Positions 6,752 to 14,986 of a DNA stretch of 28,813 nucleotides are shown one piece after another. A model generated the notes under the pieces. It was not told the DNA's origin. It saw only the letters and a list, made by a program, of their open reading frames with translations, and did no database searches. The translations under genes and the position numbers were made by a program. Positions within the stretch are counted from its first letter, which is position 1; each line of letters begins with the position of its first letter. Where the stretch lies: assembly GCA_934591725.1 (NCBI GenBank), contig CAKTPR010000016.1, positions 1 to 28,813 of the forward strand. The letters are read 5' to 3'. The DNA comes from an uncultured Oscillospiraceae bacterium. GTDB lineage: Bacteria; Bacillota; Clostridia; Oscillospirales; Oscillospiraceae.

Positions 6752-7513
6752 ATGAAGATAGCAGTTATAACCGGCGCGTCCGCCGGAATAGGCCGCGAGT
6801 TTGTCTACGCGGTGGATAAGTACGATAGCTTTGATGAGATATGGGTCATCGCCCGCCGGCGCGAGCGCCTTGAGGAGCTTGCCGCAAAGTGCCGCAACCC
6901 CATCCGCCCCATCGCGCTCGATCTTGCCGACCTCGGCAGCATCGAGGAATATAAGGCGCTGCTCGAAAAGGAGCAGCCGCAGATAAGCATCCTTGTGAAC
7001 GCCGCAGGCTGCGGTGTGTTCGGCCCCTTTGAGGAGAAGGAGCTTGACAAACTCCTCGCGAGCGCACGGCTCAACTCCCTTGCGCTCACGGCCATGTGCC
7101 ATGTGAGCCTGCCGTATATGACCTCCGGCAGCAGCATCGTCAACATGGGCTCGAACTCCGCGTGGCAGCCCGTGCCGTATCAGGCGGTGTACGGCGCGAG
7201 CAAGAGCTATGTCCTCAGCCTCTCCCGCGCGCTGTGGCGTGAGCTGCGAGCGCAGGGCATCCACGTCATGTGCGTCTGCCCCGGCTGGATAAAGACGGAG
7301 TTCCAGCAGACCGCGCAGCACGATAAGTATATCCGCTATGTCGACAAGTGGTACGGCCCCGATGAGGTCGCCGCGCAGGCCATGAAGGATCTCGGAAAGA
7401 AAAAGCTCGTCTCCATCCTCGGCCACCCCGTGCGCCGTCAGGTGCGTCTCGTCAAGCTCCTGCCCGTGAAGCTCGTCATGAGCATCTGGTGCAAGCAGCA
7501 GGGTATAAAATGA
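6752..7513 (+). CDS. Short-chain dehydrogenase/reductase (SDR) family protein
   Basis: A 253-residue classical SDR. The N-terminal TGASAGIG motif is the dinucleotide-binding glycine loop; the N-A-A-G motif is present as NAAGCGVFG; the catalytic Ser and Tyr-x-x-x-Lys appear as GSNSAW and YGASK. CPGWIKTEF matches the SDR substrate-loop region. The C-terminus has an unusual basic, hydrophobic stretch (VRLVKLLPVKLVMSIW) that may contact membrane or partner. SDRs oxidise or reduce carbonyl/hydroxyl groups with NAD(P); the substrate cannot be told. AGGAGG lies 7 bases before the ATG, and the gene follows the corrinoid methyltransferase by 19 bases, so it is probably in the same operon. It might process the demethylated product, but that is a guess. 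Confidence 0.88.
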   Translation: MKIAVITGASAGIGREFVYAVDKYDSFDEIWVIARRRERLEELAAKCRNPIRPIALDLADLGSIEEYKALLEKEQPQISILVNAAGCGVFGPFEEKELDKLLASARLNSLALTAMCHVSLPYMTSGSSIVNMGSNSAWQPVPYQAVYGASKSYVLSLSRALWRELRAQGIHVMCVCPGWIKTEFQQTAQHDKYIRYVDKWYGPDEVAAQAMKDLGKKKLVSILGHPVRRQVRLVKLLPVKLVMSIWCKQQGIK

Positions 7514-7520
7514 TCGCTTT

Positions 7521-7547
7521 TCAGGCGGCACGTTATGTGCCGCCTGA
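7521..7547 (+). terminator. Hairpin terminator after the SDR gene
   Basis: A perfect 11-bp GC-rich stem (7521-7531 with 7537-7547) and a 5-base loop begin 7 bases after the SDR stop codon. The downstream tract is only ATTTATAA, so the intrinsic terminator is not ideal, but position and stem support it. Confidence 0.55.
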
Positions 7548-7567
7548 ATTTATAAGCCAATATACTC

Positions 7568-7596
7568 TTGATTAATTCAAAAAGCTGTATTAATAT
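7568..7596 (+). promoter_or_regulatory. Candidate sigma-A promoter for the housekeeping run
   Basis: TTGATT (7568-7573), 17 bases, TAATAT (7591-7596), 34 bases before the RNA methyltransferase ATG. A second -10-like TATAAT sits at 7606-7611 but has no good -35 box. The position just after a terminator fits a new transcription unit. Confidence 0.45.
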
Positions 7597-7629
7597 AGAG
7601 CCTACTATAATAATAAACAGGCGGTTTCA

Positions 7630-8382
7630 ATGGACGCGGAACGAATAAGCTCAAGGAAAAACAAATATATCGCCCATCTGCGCGCGCTCGCGTCGGATGC
7701 GGAGTACCGCTATGCCTGCGCGGAGTATCTCTGCGACGGGATGAAGCTGCTCGCCGAAGCGCTGGATAAGGGAGCACGGGTGCAGTCGGTGCTGTGGAAG
7801 GACGCGGCGGAGGCGCTTCCGGGACTGGACGGCGCGAAGCAGTACATCGCCCCGGCGGAGCTTTTCGATTACGCTTCCCCGATGAAAAACAGCCCCGGCC
7901 CTGTGTTCACGCTCGCAATGCCTGAGGGGCATAACGCGGAAATGCGCCGCGCCGTCCTGCTTGAAAACGTGCAGGACCCCGGCAATGTCGGAACCGTCAT
8001 ACGCACGGCGGCGGCGCTGGGCTTTGACACTGTGATCCTCTGCGGCGCCTGCGCGGATGTTTACAGCCCCAAGACCGCCCGTGCCACAATGGGCGCCATT
8101 TTCCGGGAAAATATCGTCCGCATGGACATAGCTGCTGCTGCGGAATATATCCACAGCCGCGGCATGAAGCTATACGGCGCGGCGCTCTCAGAGCGCGCGG
8201 CGGATATACGCAAGGCGGAGCTCAAAAACGCCGTCGTCGCCATCGGCAGCGAGGGCAGGGGACTGAGCGCGGAGCTTCTGAGCCTGTGCGACGGGGAAGT
8301 CATCATCCCCATGACGCCGGGCAGCGAATCCTTCAACGCCGCGATAGCCGCGGCAATAGTCATGTGGGAGATCGTGAGATAA
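7630..8382 (+). CDS. TrmH/SpoU family RNA 2'-O-methyltransferase
   Basis: A 250-residue SPOUT methyltransferase. The three SpoU motifs are visible: ENVQDPGNVGTVIRTA (motif 1, about residues 115-130), AIGSEGRGLS (motif 2) and IPMTPGSESFNAAIAAAI (motif 3), which together form the trefoil knot binding S-adenosylmethionine. The N-terminal part of about 100 residues resembles the SpoU substrate-binding domain that contacts RNA. Members methylate ribose 2'-OH groups in rRNA or tRNA; which nucleotide cannot be determined, so no gene symbol is given. The start at 7630 is preceded by a weak AGGCGG site. It is the first gene of the co-directional run; dprA starts 22 bases after its stop. Confidence 0.9.
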   Translation: MDAERISSRKNKYIAHLRALASDAEYRYACAEYLCDGMKLLAEALDKGARVQSVLWKDAAEALPGLDGAKQYIAPAELFDYASPMKNSPGPVFTLAMPEGHNAEMRRAVLLENVQDPGNVGTVIRTAAALGFDTVILCGACADVYSPKTARATMGAIFRENIVRMDIAAAAEYIHSRGMKLYGAALSERAADIRKAELKNAVVAIGSEGRGLSAELLSLCDGEVIIPMTPGSESFNAAIAAAIVMWEIVR

Positions 8383-8404
8383 ACCGAAAGGGCAGGTGAG
8401 GCAG

Positions 8405-9625
8405 ATGTCCGCAATAAAATACTGGCTGTGGCTGTCGAGCCTGACCAATGTCAGACCTTCGTCAAAGGCCGCGCTTATCGACCATTACGGCGATGCCGAG
8501 CGCGCGTGGTTCGCGCCTGAGGGTGAGTTCAGGACGGTACACGGCGTGAGCGCCGGCGACGCGGCGGCGCTCGAAGCGCGGGACATGAGCGCCTGCGATG
8601 ATATCCTCTCCGAGTGTGACCGGCAGGGGATAGATATCCTCACCATGCAGGACGCGCGCTATCCGCGCTGGCTCTGCAACACCTACGCTCCGCCGCCTGT
8701 GCTGTACGTCAAGGGGCGTCTCCCTAACGTGGACGAAACCCCGGCGATAGCGATCGTCGGCACGCGCAGGGCAAGCCCCTACGGGCTCAAAATGGCGCGC
8801 ACTCTCGCCTTTGAGATCGTCAAATGCGGCGGCATTATCGTCTCCGGGCTCACCGAGGGCGTTGACCGCGCCGCGGCTGAGGGCTGTCTGCTTGCAGGCG
8901 GCAGATGCATCGGCGTTCTCGGCACTCCGCACGGCGAGGATAACCGCCTGCAAAGGGACGTTGCCGCGACCGGCGCACTCATAAGCGAGTACCCGCCCGG
9001 AACAGTCACGCAGAAGTTCTTCTTCCGCGACCGCAACCGCGTGAGCGCGGGACTTTCTCAGGGCGTCGTCGTGGTCGAAGCGCCTGAGCGCAGCGGAAGT
9101 CTGCTCTTCGCGCAGGAGGCGCTTGAGCAGGGGCGTGAGATATTCGCCGTACCCGGCAATGCCGATGCCGAGAACAGCGTCGGCACCATCCGTCTCATCA
9201 AGGACGGGGCGAAGCCCGTGACGAGCGGCTGGGACGTCATGTGTGAGTTCGAGGCGCTGTTTCCGGACAAAATAGTGAAGCCGAGCGGGCGTATCAGCGT
9301 TCCGGCGGAAGTGAAAAACGTACCGCCTGAGCGGGTAAAACCTGCCGCAAAGCAGGAAAAAACACCGGTTTCGACAAAAAAAGAGATTGACAACAACATA
9401 ACCAAAGGATATATTGACTTGTCAGAACAACTCTCCAGGTTAAATGAGGAGCAGCTGAAGATAATCACGGCCATCGGCAGTGAGCAGGCACACATCGACG
9501 ATGTGATCGAACGCACCGGTCTGAGCCCGGCAAAGGTGCTCTCACAGCTGACGGTGCTGGAGATCAAGGGCTACATCCGCCGCGTACCTGGGCGGAGGGT
9601 GAGCCTGAATACGGCAATGAAATGA
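8405..9625 (+). CDS. dprA: DNA-processing protein DprA (Smf)
   Basis: 406 residues from the ATG at 8405, chosen because AGGTGA at 8394-8399 makes a ribosome site 5 bases upstream; a GTG at 8396 would lie inside that site. DprA binds single-stranded DNA entering by transformation and loads RecA. The protein has an N-terminal helical region, a Rossmann-like core with IAIVGTRRASPYG, IIVSGLTEGVDRAAAEG and FFFRDRNRVSAGLS, and a C-terminal winged helix (about residues 340-405) after a low-complexity Lys/Pro linker. SGLTEGVDRAAA differs from the common SGLARGID-x-x-AH, and GTPHGED replaces the usual Gly-Leu-Asp motif. Gene order dprA-topA-trmFO matches that of Bacillus and many other Bacillota. The gap to topA is 9 bases. 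Confidence 0.93.
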   Translation: MSAIKYWLWLSSLTNVRPSSKAALIDHYGDAERAWFAPEGEFRTVHGVSAGDAAALEARDMSACDDILSECDRQGIDILTMQDARYPRWLCNTYAPPPVLYVKGRLPNVDETPAIAIVGTRRASPYGLKMARTLAFEIVKCGGIIVSGLTEGVDRAAAEGCLLAGGRCIGVLGTPHGEDNRLQRDVAATGALISEYPPGTVTQKFFFRDRNRVSAGLSQGVVVVEAPERSGSLLFAQEALEQGREIFAVPGNADAENSVGTIRLIKDGAKPVTSGWDVMCEFEALFPDKIVKPSGRISVPAEVKNVPPERVKPAAKQEKTPVSTKKEIDNNITKGYIDLSEQLSRLNEEQLKIITAIGSEQAHIDDVIERTGLSPAKVLSQLTVLEIKGYIRRVPGRRVSLNTAMK

Positions 9626-9634
9626 GGATAAATA

Positions 9635-11977
9635 ATGGCAAAAGCGAAGGATCTGGTCATAGTCGAGTCACCGGCCAAGGCCAAGACCATTGAGAAGTAT
9701 CTGGGCAGCGGCTATAAGGTCACGGCCTCGATGGGACATCTGAGAGATCTGCCCAAGAGCAAGATGGGCGTTGATATAGAGCACGGCTTTGAGCCGCAGT
9801 ACATCCCCGTCCGGGATAAGAAGGAGCTTATCAACGAGCTCAAGAAGGAAGCCAAGGAAGCAAAGACCGTCTATCTCGCGACCGACCCTGACCGCGAGGG
9901 CGAAGCCATATCATGGCACCTCAAGGAGCTGCTTGGGCTTGACGATGAAAAGGCCAAGCGCGTGACCTTCAATGAGATCACCAAAAAGGTCGTCACCGAG
10001 AGCATCAAAAACCCGCGCAGCATCGACCAGAACCTTGTCGATTCCCAGCAGGCGCGGCGCATACTTGACCGCATCGTCGGCTATGAGCTCTCCCCGCTGC
10101 TCTGGCGCAAGATAAAGAAGGGCCTGTCCGCAGGACGCGTGCAGTCTGTTGCCACGCGCATGGTCGTTGACCGCGAGGAGGAGATCGAAGCCTTCCAGAG
10201 TCAGGAGTACTGGCTGCTCGACGCACGCCTCAACTGCGGCGCGGAGGACGCCGTGTTCACCGCCCGCTTCCACGGCAAGGGCGATAAGAAGCAGGAGCTC
10301 AAATCCAAGGCCGAGGTCGATGAGGTCATAAACGCCGTTCAGGCGCAGCCCTTTACCGTCTCCGGCGTCAAGCGCGGCGAGAAGCAGAAGTCGCCCGCAC
10401 CCCCGTTCATCACCTCAACTCTCCAGCAGGAGGCCTCGCGCCGCCTGAGCATGACCCCGCGCCGTACCATGTCCATCGCCCAGCAGCTCTATGAGGGCGT
10501 TGAGATAAGCGGGCACGGCAGCATCGGCCTTATCACCTATATGCGTACCGACTCCCTCCGTCTCTCCGAGGAAGCGCTTGCAGCTGCGAAGGACTTCATC
10601 ATCGGGCACTACGGCCCTGAGTATTACCCCGGCTCGCCCCGGCACTTCAAGACCAAGGCCGGCGCGCAGGACGCGCATGAGGCCATCCGCCCGACGGACG
10701 TGAACCTCACGCCGGAGCTTGTGCGCAAGGATCTCACGCAGGAGCAGTACCGGCTCTACCGCCTTATCTGGGGGCGCTTCACTGCCTGCCAGATGGCGAA
10801 CGCAAAGTATGATAATGTCGCCGTCGAAGTCTCCTCCGCGGGCTATACCTTCCGCGCGACCTATTCGGAGATGAAGTTCAAGGGCTTCACCGCCGTGTAC
10901 GAGGAGGCGAAGGACGAGGAGAGCAGCGAGCTTGCAAATCCCCTGCCGAGCCTGAGCGAGGGTCAGGCGCTGGCGCTCGAAAAGCTCATACCGGAGCAGC
11001 AGTTCACCCAGCCGCCCGCAAGATTCACCGAGGCTACGCTCATCCGCGCTATGGAGGAAAAGGGCATAGGCCGCCCGTCCACCTACGCGCCGACTATATC
11101 TACTATCACTTCCCATGACTATGTTATAAAAGAGGGCAAGTACCTCAAGCCCACGCCGCTCGGCAGAGTCGTTACCGGGCTCATGAAGGAGCACTTTGCA
11201 GATATCGTCGACCTCAAGTTCACCAATCAGATGGAGGAGGAGCTTGACGGCATCGAGAACGGCAAGGCGCAGTGGCGCGACGTCCTCGCTGATTTCTACG
11301 TGGATTTCAGCAAGGAGATGGATGAAGCCGAAAAGGCCATGGACGGCGTGAAGCTCAAAGTCCCGGACGTTCTCAGCGATGAATACTGCGACGTCTGCGG
11401 CCGCCAGATGGTCGTGAAGAAAGGACGCTTCGGTTACTTCCTCGCCTGCCCCGGCTTCCCGGACTGTACCTTTACAAAGCCAATCGTAGTCGAGATGCCC
11501 GGCAAATGCCCCAAGTGCGGCGGCAGGATACTCAAGCGCACCTCGAAAAAGGGCTATGTGTTCTACGCCTGCGAGCGCGGCACGGACTGCGGCTTCATCA
11601 CCTGGGACGTTCCCACCAAGGATTTCTGCCCCGCCTGCGGCAAGACCATGTTCAAGCACAGCGGCAGAGGGCCGCTCAAGTCCTTCTGCATAAACGAGCA
11701 GTGCCCGAACTTTGTCCCGGAGGATAAGCGCACCTTCAAGAAAAAGACGCCCGAAGAGAAGGCGCAGGCAGCCGCCGAGAAGGCCGCAAAGGCTGCGGAA
11801 AAGGCCGCCGCTGCCGAGGGCGAAGAAGAGAAGAAGCCTGCAAAAAAGACAGCCGCGAAGAAGACCGCCACCGCAAAAAAGACCGCGGCGAAAACAACGG
11901 CCAAGAAAACGACCGCCAAAAAGACCACGGCGGCAAAAAAGACAAGCACAAAGAAAAGTGCGGATACAGAGGAATAA
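9635..11977 (+). CDS. topA: DNA topoisomerase I
   Basis: A 780-residue type IA topoisomerase, which relaxes negative supercoils. The TOPRIM domain opens with LVIVESPAKAKTIEKYLG and has ATDPDREGEAISWHL, the acidic metal site. The active-site Tyr302 lies in GLITYMRTDS. The decatenation/gate domains follow with EKGIGRPSTYAPTIS. Three C4 zinc ribbons begin at Cys585, Cys625 and Cys665. From about residue 705 the chain becomes an Ala/Lys/Glu-rich and then Lys/Ala/Thr-rich basic tail of some 75 residues built of AKKT-like units, likely unstructured and DNA-binding. The start follows a GAGGATAAATA ribosome site. The trmFO gene begins 3 bases after the stop, so the two are tightly coupled. Confidence 0.97.
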   Translation: MAKAKDLVIVESPAKAKTIEKYLGSGYKVTASMGHLRDLPKSKMGVDIEHGFEPQYIPVRDKKELINELKKEAKEAKTVYLATDPDREGEAISWHLKELLGLDDEKAKRVTFNEITKKVVTESIKNPRSIDQNLVDSQQARRILDRIVGYELSPLLWRKIKKGLSAGRVQSVATRMVVDREEEIEAFQSQEYWLLDARLNCGAEDAVFTARFHGKGDKKQELKSKAEVDEVINAVQAQPFTVSGVKRGEKQKSPAPPFITSTLQQEASRRLSMTPRRTMSIAQQLYEGVEISGHGSIGLITYMRTDSLRLSEEALAAAKDFIIGHYGPEYYPGSPRHFKTKAGAQDAHEAIRPTDVNLTPELVRKDLTQEQYRLYRLIWGRFTACQMANAKYDNVAVEVSSAGYTFRATYSEMKFKGFTAVYEEAKDEESSELANPLPSLSEGQALALEKLIPEQQFTQPPARFTEATLIRAMEEKGIGRPSTYAPTISTITSHDYVIKEGKYLKPTPLGRVVTGLMKEHFADIVDLKFTNQMEEELDGIENGKAQWRDVLADFYVDFSKEMDEAEKAMDGVKLKVPDVLSDEYCDVCGRQMVVKKGRFGYFLACPGFPDCTFTKPIVVEMPGKCPKCGGRILKRTSKKGYVFYACERGTDCGFITWDVPTKDFCPACGKTMFKHSGRGPLKSFCINEQCPNFVPEDKRTFKKKTPEEKAQAAAEKAAKAAEKAAAAEGEEEKKPAKKTAAKKTATAKKTAAKTTAKKTTAKKTTAAKKTSTKKSADTEE

Positions 11978-11980
11978 CAG

Positions 11981-13306
11981 ATGAAAACGGTTACCGTTCT
12001 GGGCGCGGGGCTTGCGGGCAGCGAGTGTGCGTGGCAGCTCGCAAAGCGCGGCATAAATGTGAAGCTCATAGAGATGAAGCCGGTGAAGATGACCCCGGCG
12101 CATACCTCGCCGAACTTCGCGGAGCTTGTCTGCTCAAACTCTCTGCGCAGCGATGAGCTCACCAATGCCGTTGGCCTCCTCAAGGCCGAGATGCGCGCGA
12201 TGGGCTCTCTCATCATGGAGAGCGCGGACGCCAATAAGGTCGCCGCGGGCGGCGCACTGGCGGTCGACCGCGAGGGCTTTTCAAAATACATCACCGATAA
12301 ATTAAAGAGTCTGCCGAACGTCGAGGTCGTGAGCGCCGAGGCGACGGAGATCCCGGAGGGCGAGGTCGTCATCGCGACCGGCCCCCTGTCGAGTGACGCT
12401 ATCGCCGAGAGGATAGCCGCATTATGTCCGGACAGCGACCTGCATTTCTATGACGCCGTCGCCCCTATCGTGACGCTTGAGAGTGTGGACATGGATTCCG
12501 CGTTCTTCGCCTCACGCTACGACAAGGGGACGGCAGACTATGTGAACTGTCCGATGGACAAGGACGAGTATCTCGCCTTCGTCGAGGAGCTGGTTCACGC
12601 GAAGGAAGCGGAGGTACACGGCTTTGACGACGGCGGCGTGTTCGAGGGCTGCATGCCGGTCGAGGTCATGGCGCGCCGCGGGGTGGACACCCTGCGCTAC
12701 GGCCCATTGAAGCCCGTCGGGCTTATCGACCCGCGCACGGGGAGAGAAAACTATGCCGTCGTCCAGCTCCGGCGCGACAATGCCGACGGCACTATCTATA
12801 ACATCGTCGGCTTCCAGACGCACCTGACATGGGGCGAGCAGAAGCGTGTGTTCTCCATGATCCCTGCGCTCAAAAACGCGGAGTTCGTGCGCTACGGCGT
12901 CATGCACCGCAATACATATCTCAACAGCCCGAAGCTGCTTGACCGGTATTACCGCCTGCGCACGGACGGGCGCATCAGCTTTGCCGGGCAGATGACCGGC
13001 GTCGAGGGCTATGTGGAGTCCGCAGCCTCTGGCATGCTCGTCGGCATTGAGACGGCGGCGCGCGTACTCGGCATGGAGCCGGTTGATTTCCCGCAGGAGA
13101 CGGCGATAGGCGCGCTGAGCCTGTACGTCTCCGGCGGCAGCGTCGGCGATTTCCAGCCGATGAACGTGAACTTCGGCATCATCAGTCCCCTTGGCTACAG
13201 GGTGAAAGGAAAGAGAAACAAGAACGCCGAGATATCCAAGCGTTCCCTTGAGATCATAGAGAGCCTTAAGGCTAAGGAGGTTTTTCACTGTGAAGATAAT
13301 CATTGA
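11981..13306 (+). CDS. trmFO: TrmFO, folate-dependent tRNA (uracil-54-C5)-methyltransferase
   Basis: A 441-residue FAD protein that makes ribothymidine at tRNA position 54 using methylenetetrahydrofolate. It opens with the FAD-binding VTVLGAGLAGSECAWQ motif and has ELVCSNSLRSD with Cys51 and FEGCMPVEVMARRG with Cys224, matching the two functionally important cysteines of Bacillus TrmFO (Cys53 and Cys226). AGQMTGVEGYVESAASG near residue 335 is a family signature. Length is typical. It sits directly after topA as in Bacillus. Its last 17 bases overlap the start of plsX, whose ribosome site (AAGGAGG) lies inside the trmFO coding region. Confidence 0.96.
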   Translation: MKTVTVLGAGLAGSECAWQLAKRGINVKLIEMKPVKMTPAHTSPNFAELVCSNSLRSDELTNAVGLLKAEMRAMGSLIMESADANKVAAGGALAVDREGFSKYITDKLKSLPNVEVVSAEATEIPEGEVVIATGPLSSDAIAERIAALCPDSDLHFYDAVAPIVTLESVDMDSAFFASRYDKGTADYVNCPMDKDEYLAFVEELVHAKEAEVHGFDDGGVFEGCMPVEVMARRGVDTLRYGPLKPVGLIDPRTGRENYAVVQLRRDNADGTIYNIVGFQTHLTWGEQKRVFSMIPALKNAEFVRYGVMHRNTYLNSPKLLDRYYRLRTDGRISFAGQMTGVEGYVESAASGMLVGIETAARVLGMEPVDFPQETAIGALSLYVSGGSVGDFQPMNVNFGIISPLGYRVKGKRNKNAEISKRSLEIIESLKAKEVFHCEDNH

Positions 13307-14309
13307 CGCAATGGGCGGCGACAACGCCCCTGAGGAGATCGTAAAGGGCGCTGTGCGCGCAAAGCGTGAGCTCGGCGTGGAGGTCTGCCTTGTCGGCCGC
13401 ATCGAGGATGTGAAGGCCTGCCTTGAGAAAGAGGGCTGCGCGGAGGGCGAGCTTGAGATAGTCGACGCGCGCGAGGTCGTCACCATGGAGGACGACCCCA
13501 GCACTGCCACCCGCCGCAAGAAGGACTCTTCAATGACCGTTGCGCTGAACCTCCTGCGTGACGGTAAGGGCGACGCAGTCGTCTCCGCCGGGTCGACCGG
13601 CGCGCTCCTCACCGGGGCAACGCTTATCGTCAAGCGCATCAACGGCATCCGCCGTGCTGCGATGGCTCCCGTTCTCCCGGCCGGGGAGCGCGGTGTCATG
13701 CTCATCGACTGCGGCGCGAACGTCGAGTGTACCGCCGAGTATCTCCTCCAGTTTGCCTATATGGGCAGCTTCTATGCAAAGAAGATGATGGGCTGCGAGA
13801 ACCCGCGCGTCGGGCTTCTGAACGTCGGCACCGAGGATACAAAGGGCGGAGAGCTCCAGCATCAGGCCTTTGCCCTGCTGAAAAACGCAGACGAAGAGGG
13901 CAGGATAAACTTCATCGGCAATGTTGAGGGCACAGGCGTGTTTAACGGCACGGCAGACGTCGTCGTGACCGACGGCTTCACCGGAAACGTGCTTCTCAAG
14001 AGCACCGAGGGCGTCATCAAGTACATGATGAAGTCCCTCAAGGGCGTGTTCTATAAGAGCACGAAGAACAAGCTCGCCGCCGCCGTTCTGAAGAAGGATC
14101 TCGGCATAATGAAAAAGTCGATGGATGTAAACGAGGTCGGCGGCACGGCGCTCGTCGGCATCTCCAAGCCCGTCATAAAGGCGCACGGCTCCTCGAATGC
14201 GGCCTGCATCTTTGCCGCGGTGCGTCAGGCCATGACCTTTGTCGACGCCGGAGTCATCGACGATATCAAGGCCAATATCGAATATATGAAACTGAAGGCT
14301 GAACAGTAA
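13290..14309 (+). CDS. plsX: PlsX, phosphate acyltransferase
   Basis: A 339-residue enzyme converting acyl-ACP to acyl-phosphate, the first step of phospholipid synthesis in the PlsX/PlsY route. The N-terminal IIIDAMGGDNAPEEIVKGA, the VSAGSTGALL motif (about residues 95-105) and VTDGFTGNVLLKSTEG are PlsX hallmarks. Start is the GTG at 13290, supported by AAGGAGG about 10 bases upstream; it overlaps the trmFO end by 17 bases. Its stop shares one base with the rnc start (TAATG). In many Bacillota plsX is followed by fabD, fabG and acpP before rnc; here none of those lies between. Confidence 0.96.
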   Translation: MKIIIDAMGGDNAPEEIVKGAVRAKRELGVEVCLVGRIEDVKACLEKEGCAEGELEIVDAREVVTMEDDPSTATRRKKDSSMTVALNLLRDGKGDAVVSAGSTGALLTGATLIVKRINGIRRAAMAPVLPAGERGVMLIDCGANVECTAEYLLQFAYMGSFYAKKMMGCENPRVGLLNVGTEDTKGGELQHQAFALLKNADEEGRINFIGNVEGTGVFNGTADVVVTDGFTGNVLLKSTEGVIKYMMKSLKGVFYKSTKNKLAAAVLKKDLGIMKKSMDVNEVGGTALVGISKPVIKAHGSSNAACIFAAVRQAMTFVDAGVIDDIKANIEYMKLKAEQ

Positions 14310-14986
14310 TGGATAAACTTGAAGAGAAGATCGGCTACCGCTTCAAAAACCGCGGCCTGCTCGTCACCGCGCTCACGCACAGCTCATACGCCAACGAGCG
14401 CCACAGCACTCCAAGCCAGAGCTATGAGCGCCTTGAGTTCCTTGGCGACTCCATTCTCGGCTATGTGACGGCGGAGTTTCTCTATTCGCATAAGCCGAGC
14501 CTGCCTGAGGGTCGGATGACCCGCCTGCGCGCGGAGCTCGTGTGCGAGGGGAGCCTGCATAAAGCCGCGCTCGCACTCGGTCTGGGCAAGTATATGCGCC
14601 TTGGCCGCGGCGAGGAGCACACCGGCGGACGTGAGCGCCCGTCGATCCTCGCGGATATGGTCGAGTCGATAATCGCCGCGCTCTATCTCGATTCCGGTAT
14701 CGACGAAGCGCGCCGCTTCATCATGGCAAATGTCCTCGCCGGGGCAGAGCTTGGCGAAGCGCACCACATCGCCGATTATAAGACCGAGCTTCAGGAGCTT
14801 GTACAGCGCCGCAGCAATCAGGTCATCAGCTATGAGCTTATCGGCGAATCCGGCCCGGATCACAACAAGCTCTTCACCTTCCGCGTGCTCATAAACGGCG
14901 TGCCTACCGGCGAGGGCAGCGGCAGGTCAAAGAAGGAGGCCGAGCAGATGGCCGCCTGCAAGGCGTTGGAGGCACTGAAGAAGTGA
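14309..14986 (+). CDS. rnc: Ribonuclease III
   Basis: A 225-residue double-stranded RNA endonuclease that processes rRNA precursors and structured RNAs. The catalytic domain carries the signature YERLEFLGDSILGY (about residues 39-52) and the second acidic site ILADMVESIIAALYLDSG, which together bind the catalytic magnesium ions. A C-terminal double-stranded-RNA-binding domain starts at DYKTELQELVQ (about 154) and ends with GSGRSKKEAEQMAA. Length is normal. It starts on the last base of the plsX stop codon and overlaps the following radical SAM gene by four bases (GTGA), so expression of all three is probably coupled. Confidence 0.97.
   Translation: MDKLEEKIGYRFKNRGLLVTALTHSSYANERHSTPSQSYERLEFLGDSILGYVTAEFLYSHKPSLPEGRMTRLRAELVCEGSLHKAALALGLGKYMRLGRGEEHTGGRERPSILADMVESIIAALYLDSGIDEARRFIMANVLAGAELGEAHHIADYKTELQELVQRRSNQVISYELIGESGPDHNKLFTFRVLINGVPTGEGSGRSKKEAEQMAACKALEALKK

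Noticed and set aside
11870..11965. Repeat-like A/C/G-rich stretch that might be a tandem repeat or CRISPR-like array
   Set aside because: It is coding sequence for the AKKT-like tail of topoisomerase I, with no regular spacers.
10415..12103. A 562-codon open frame on the minus strand opposite topA
   Set aside because: It mirrors topA and its repetitive tail and shows no domain.
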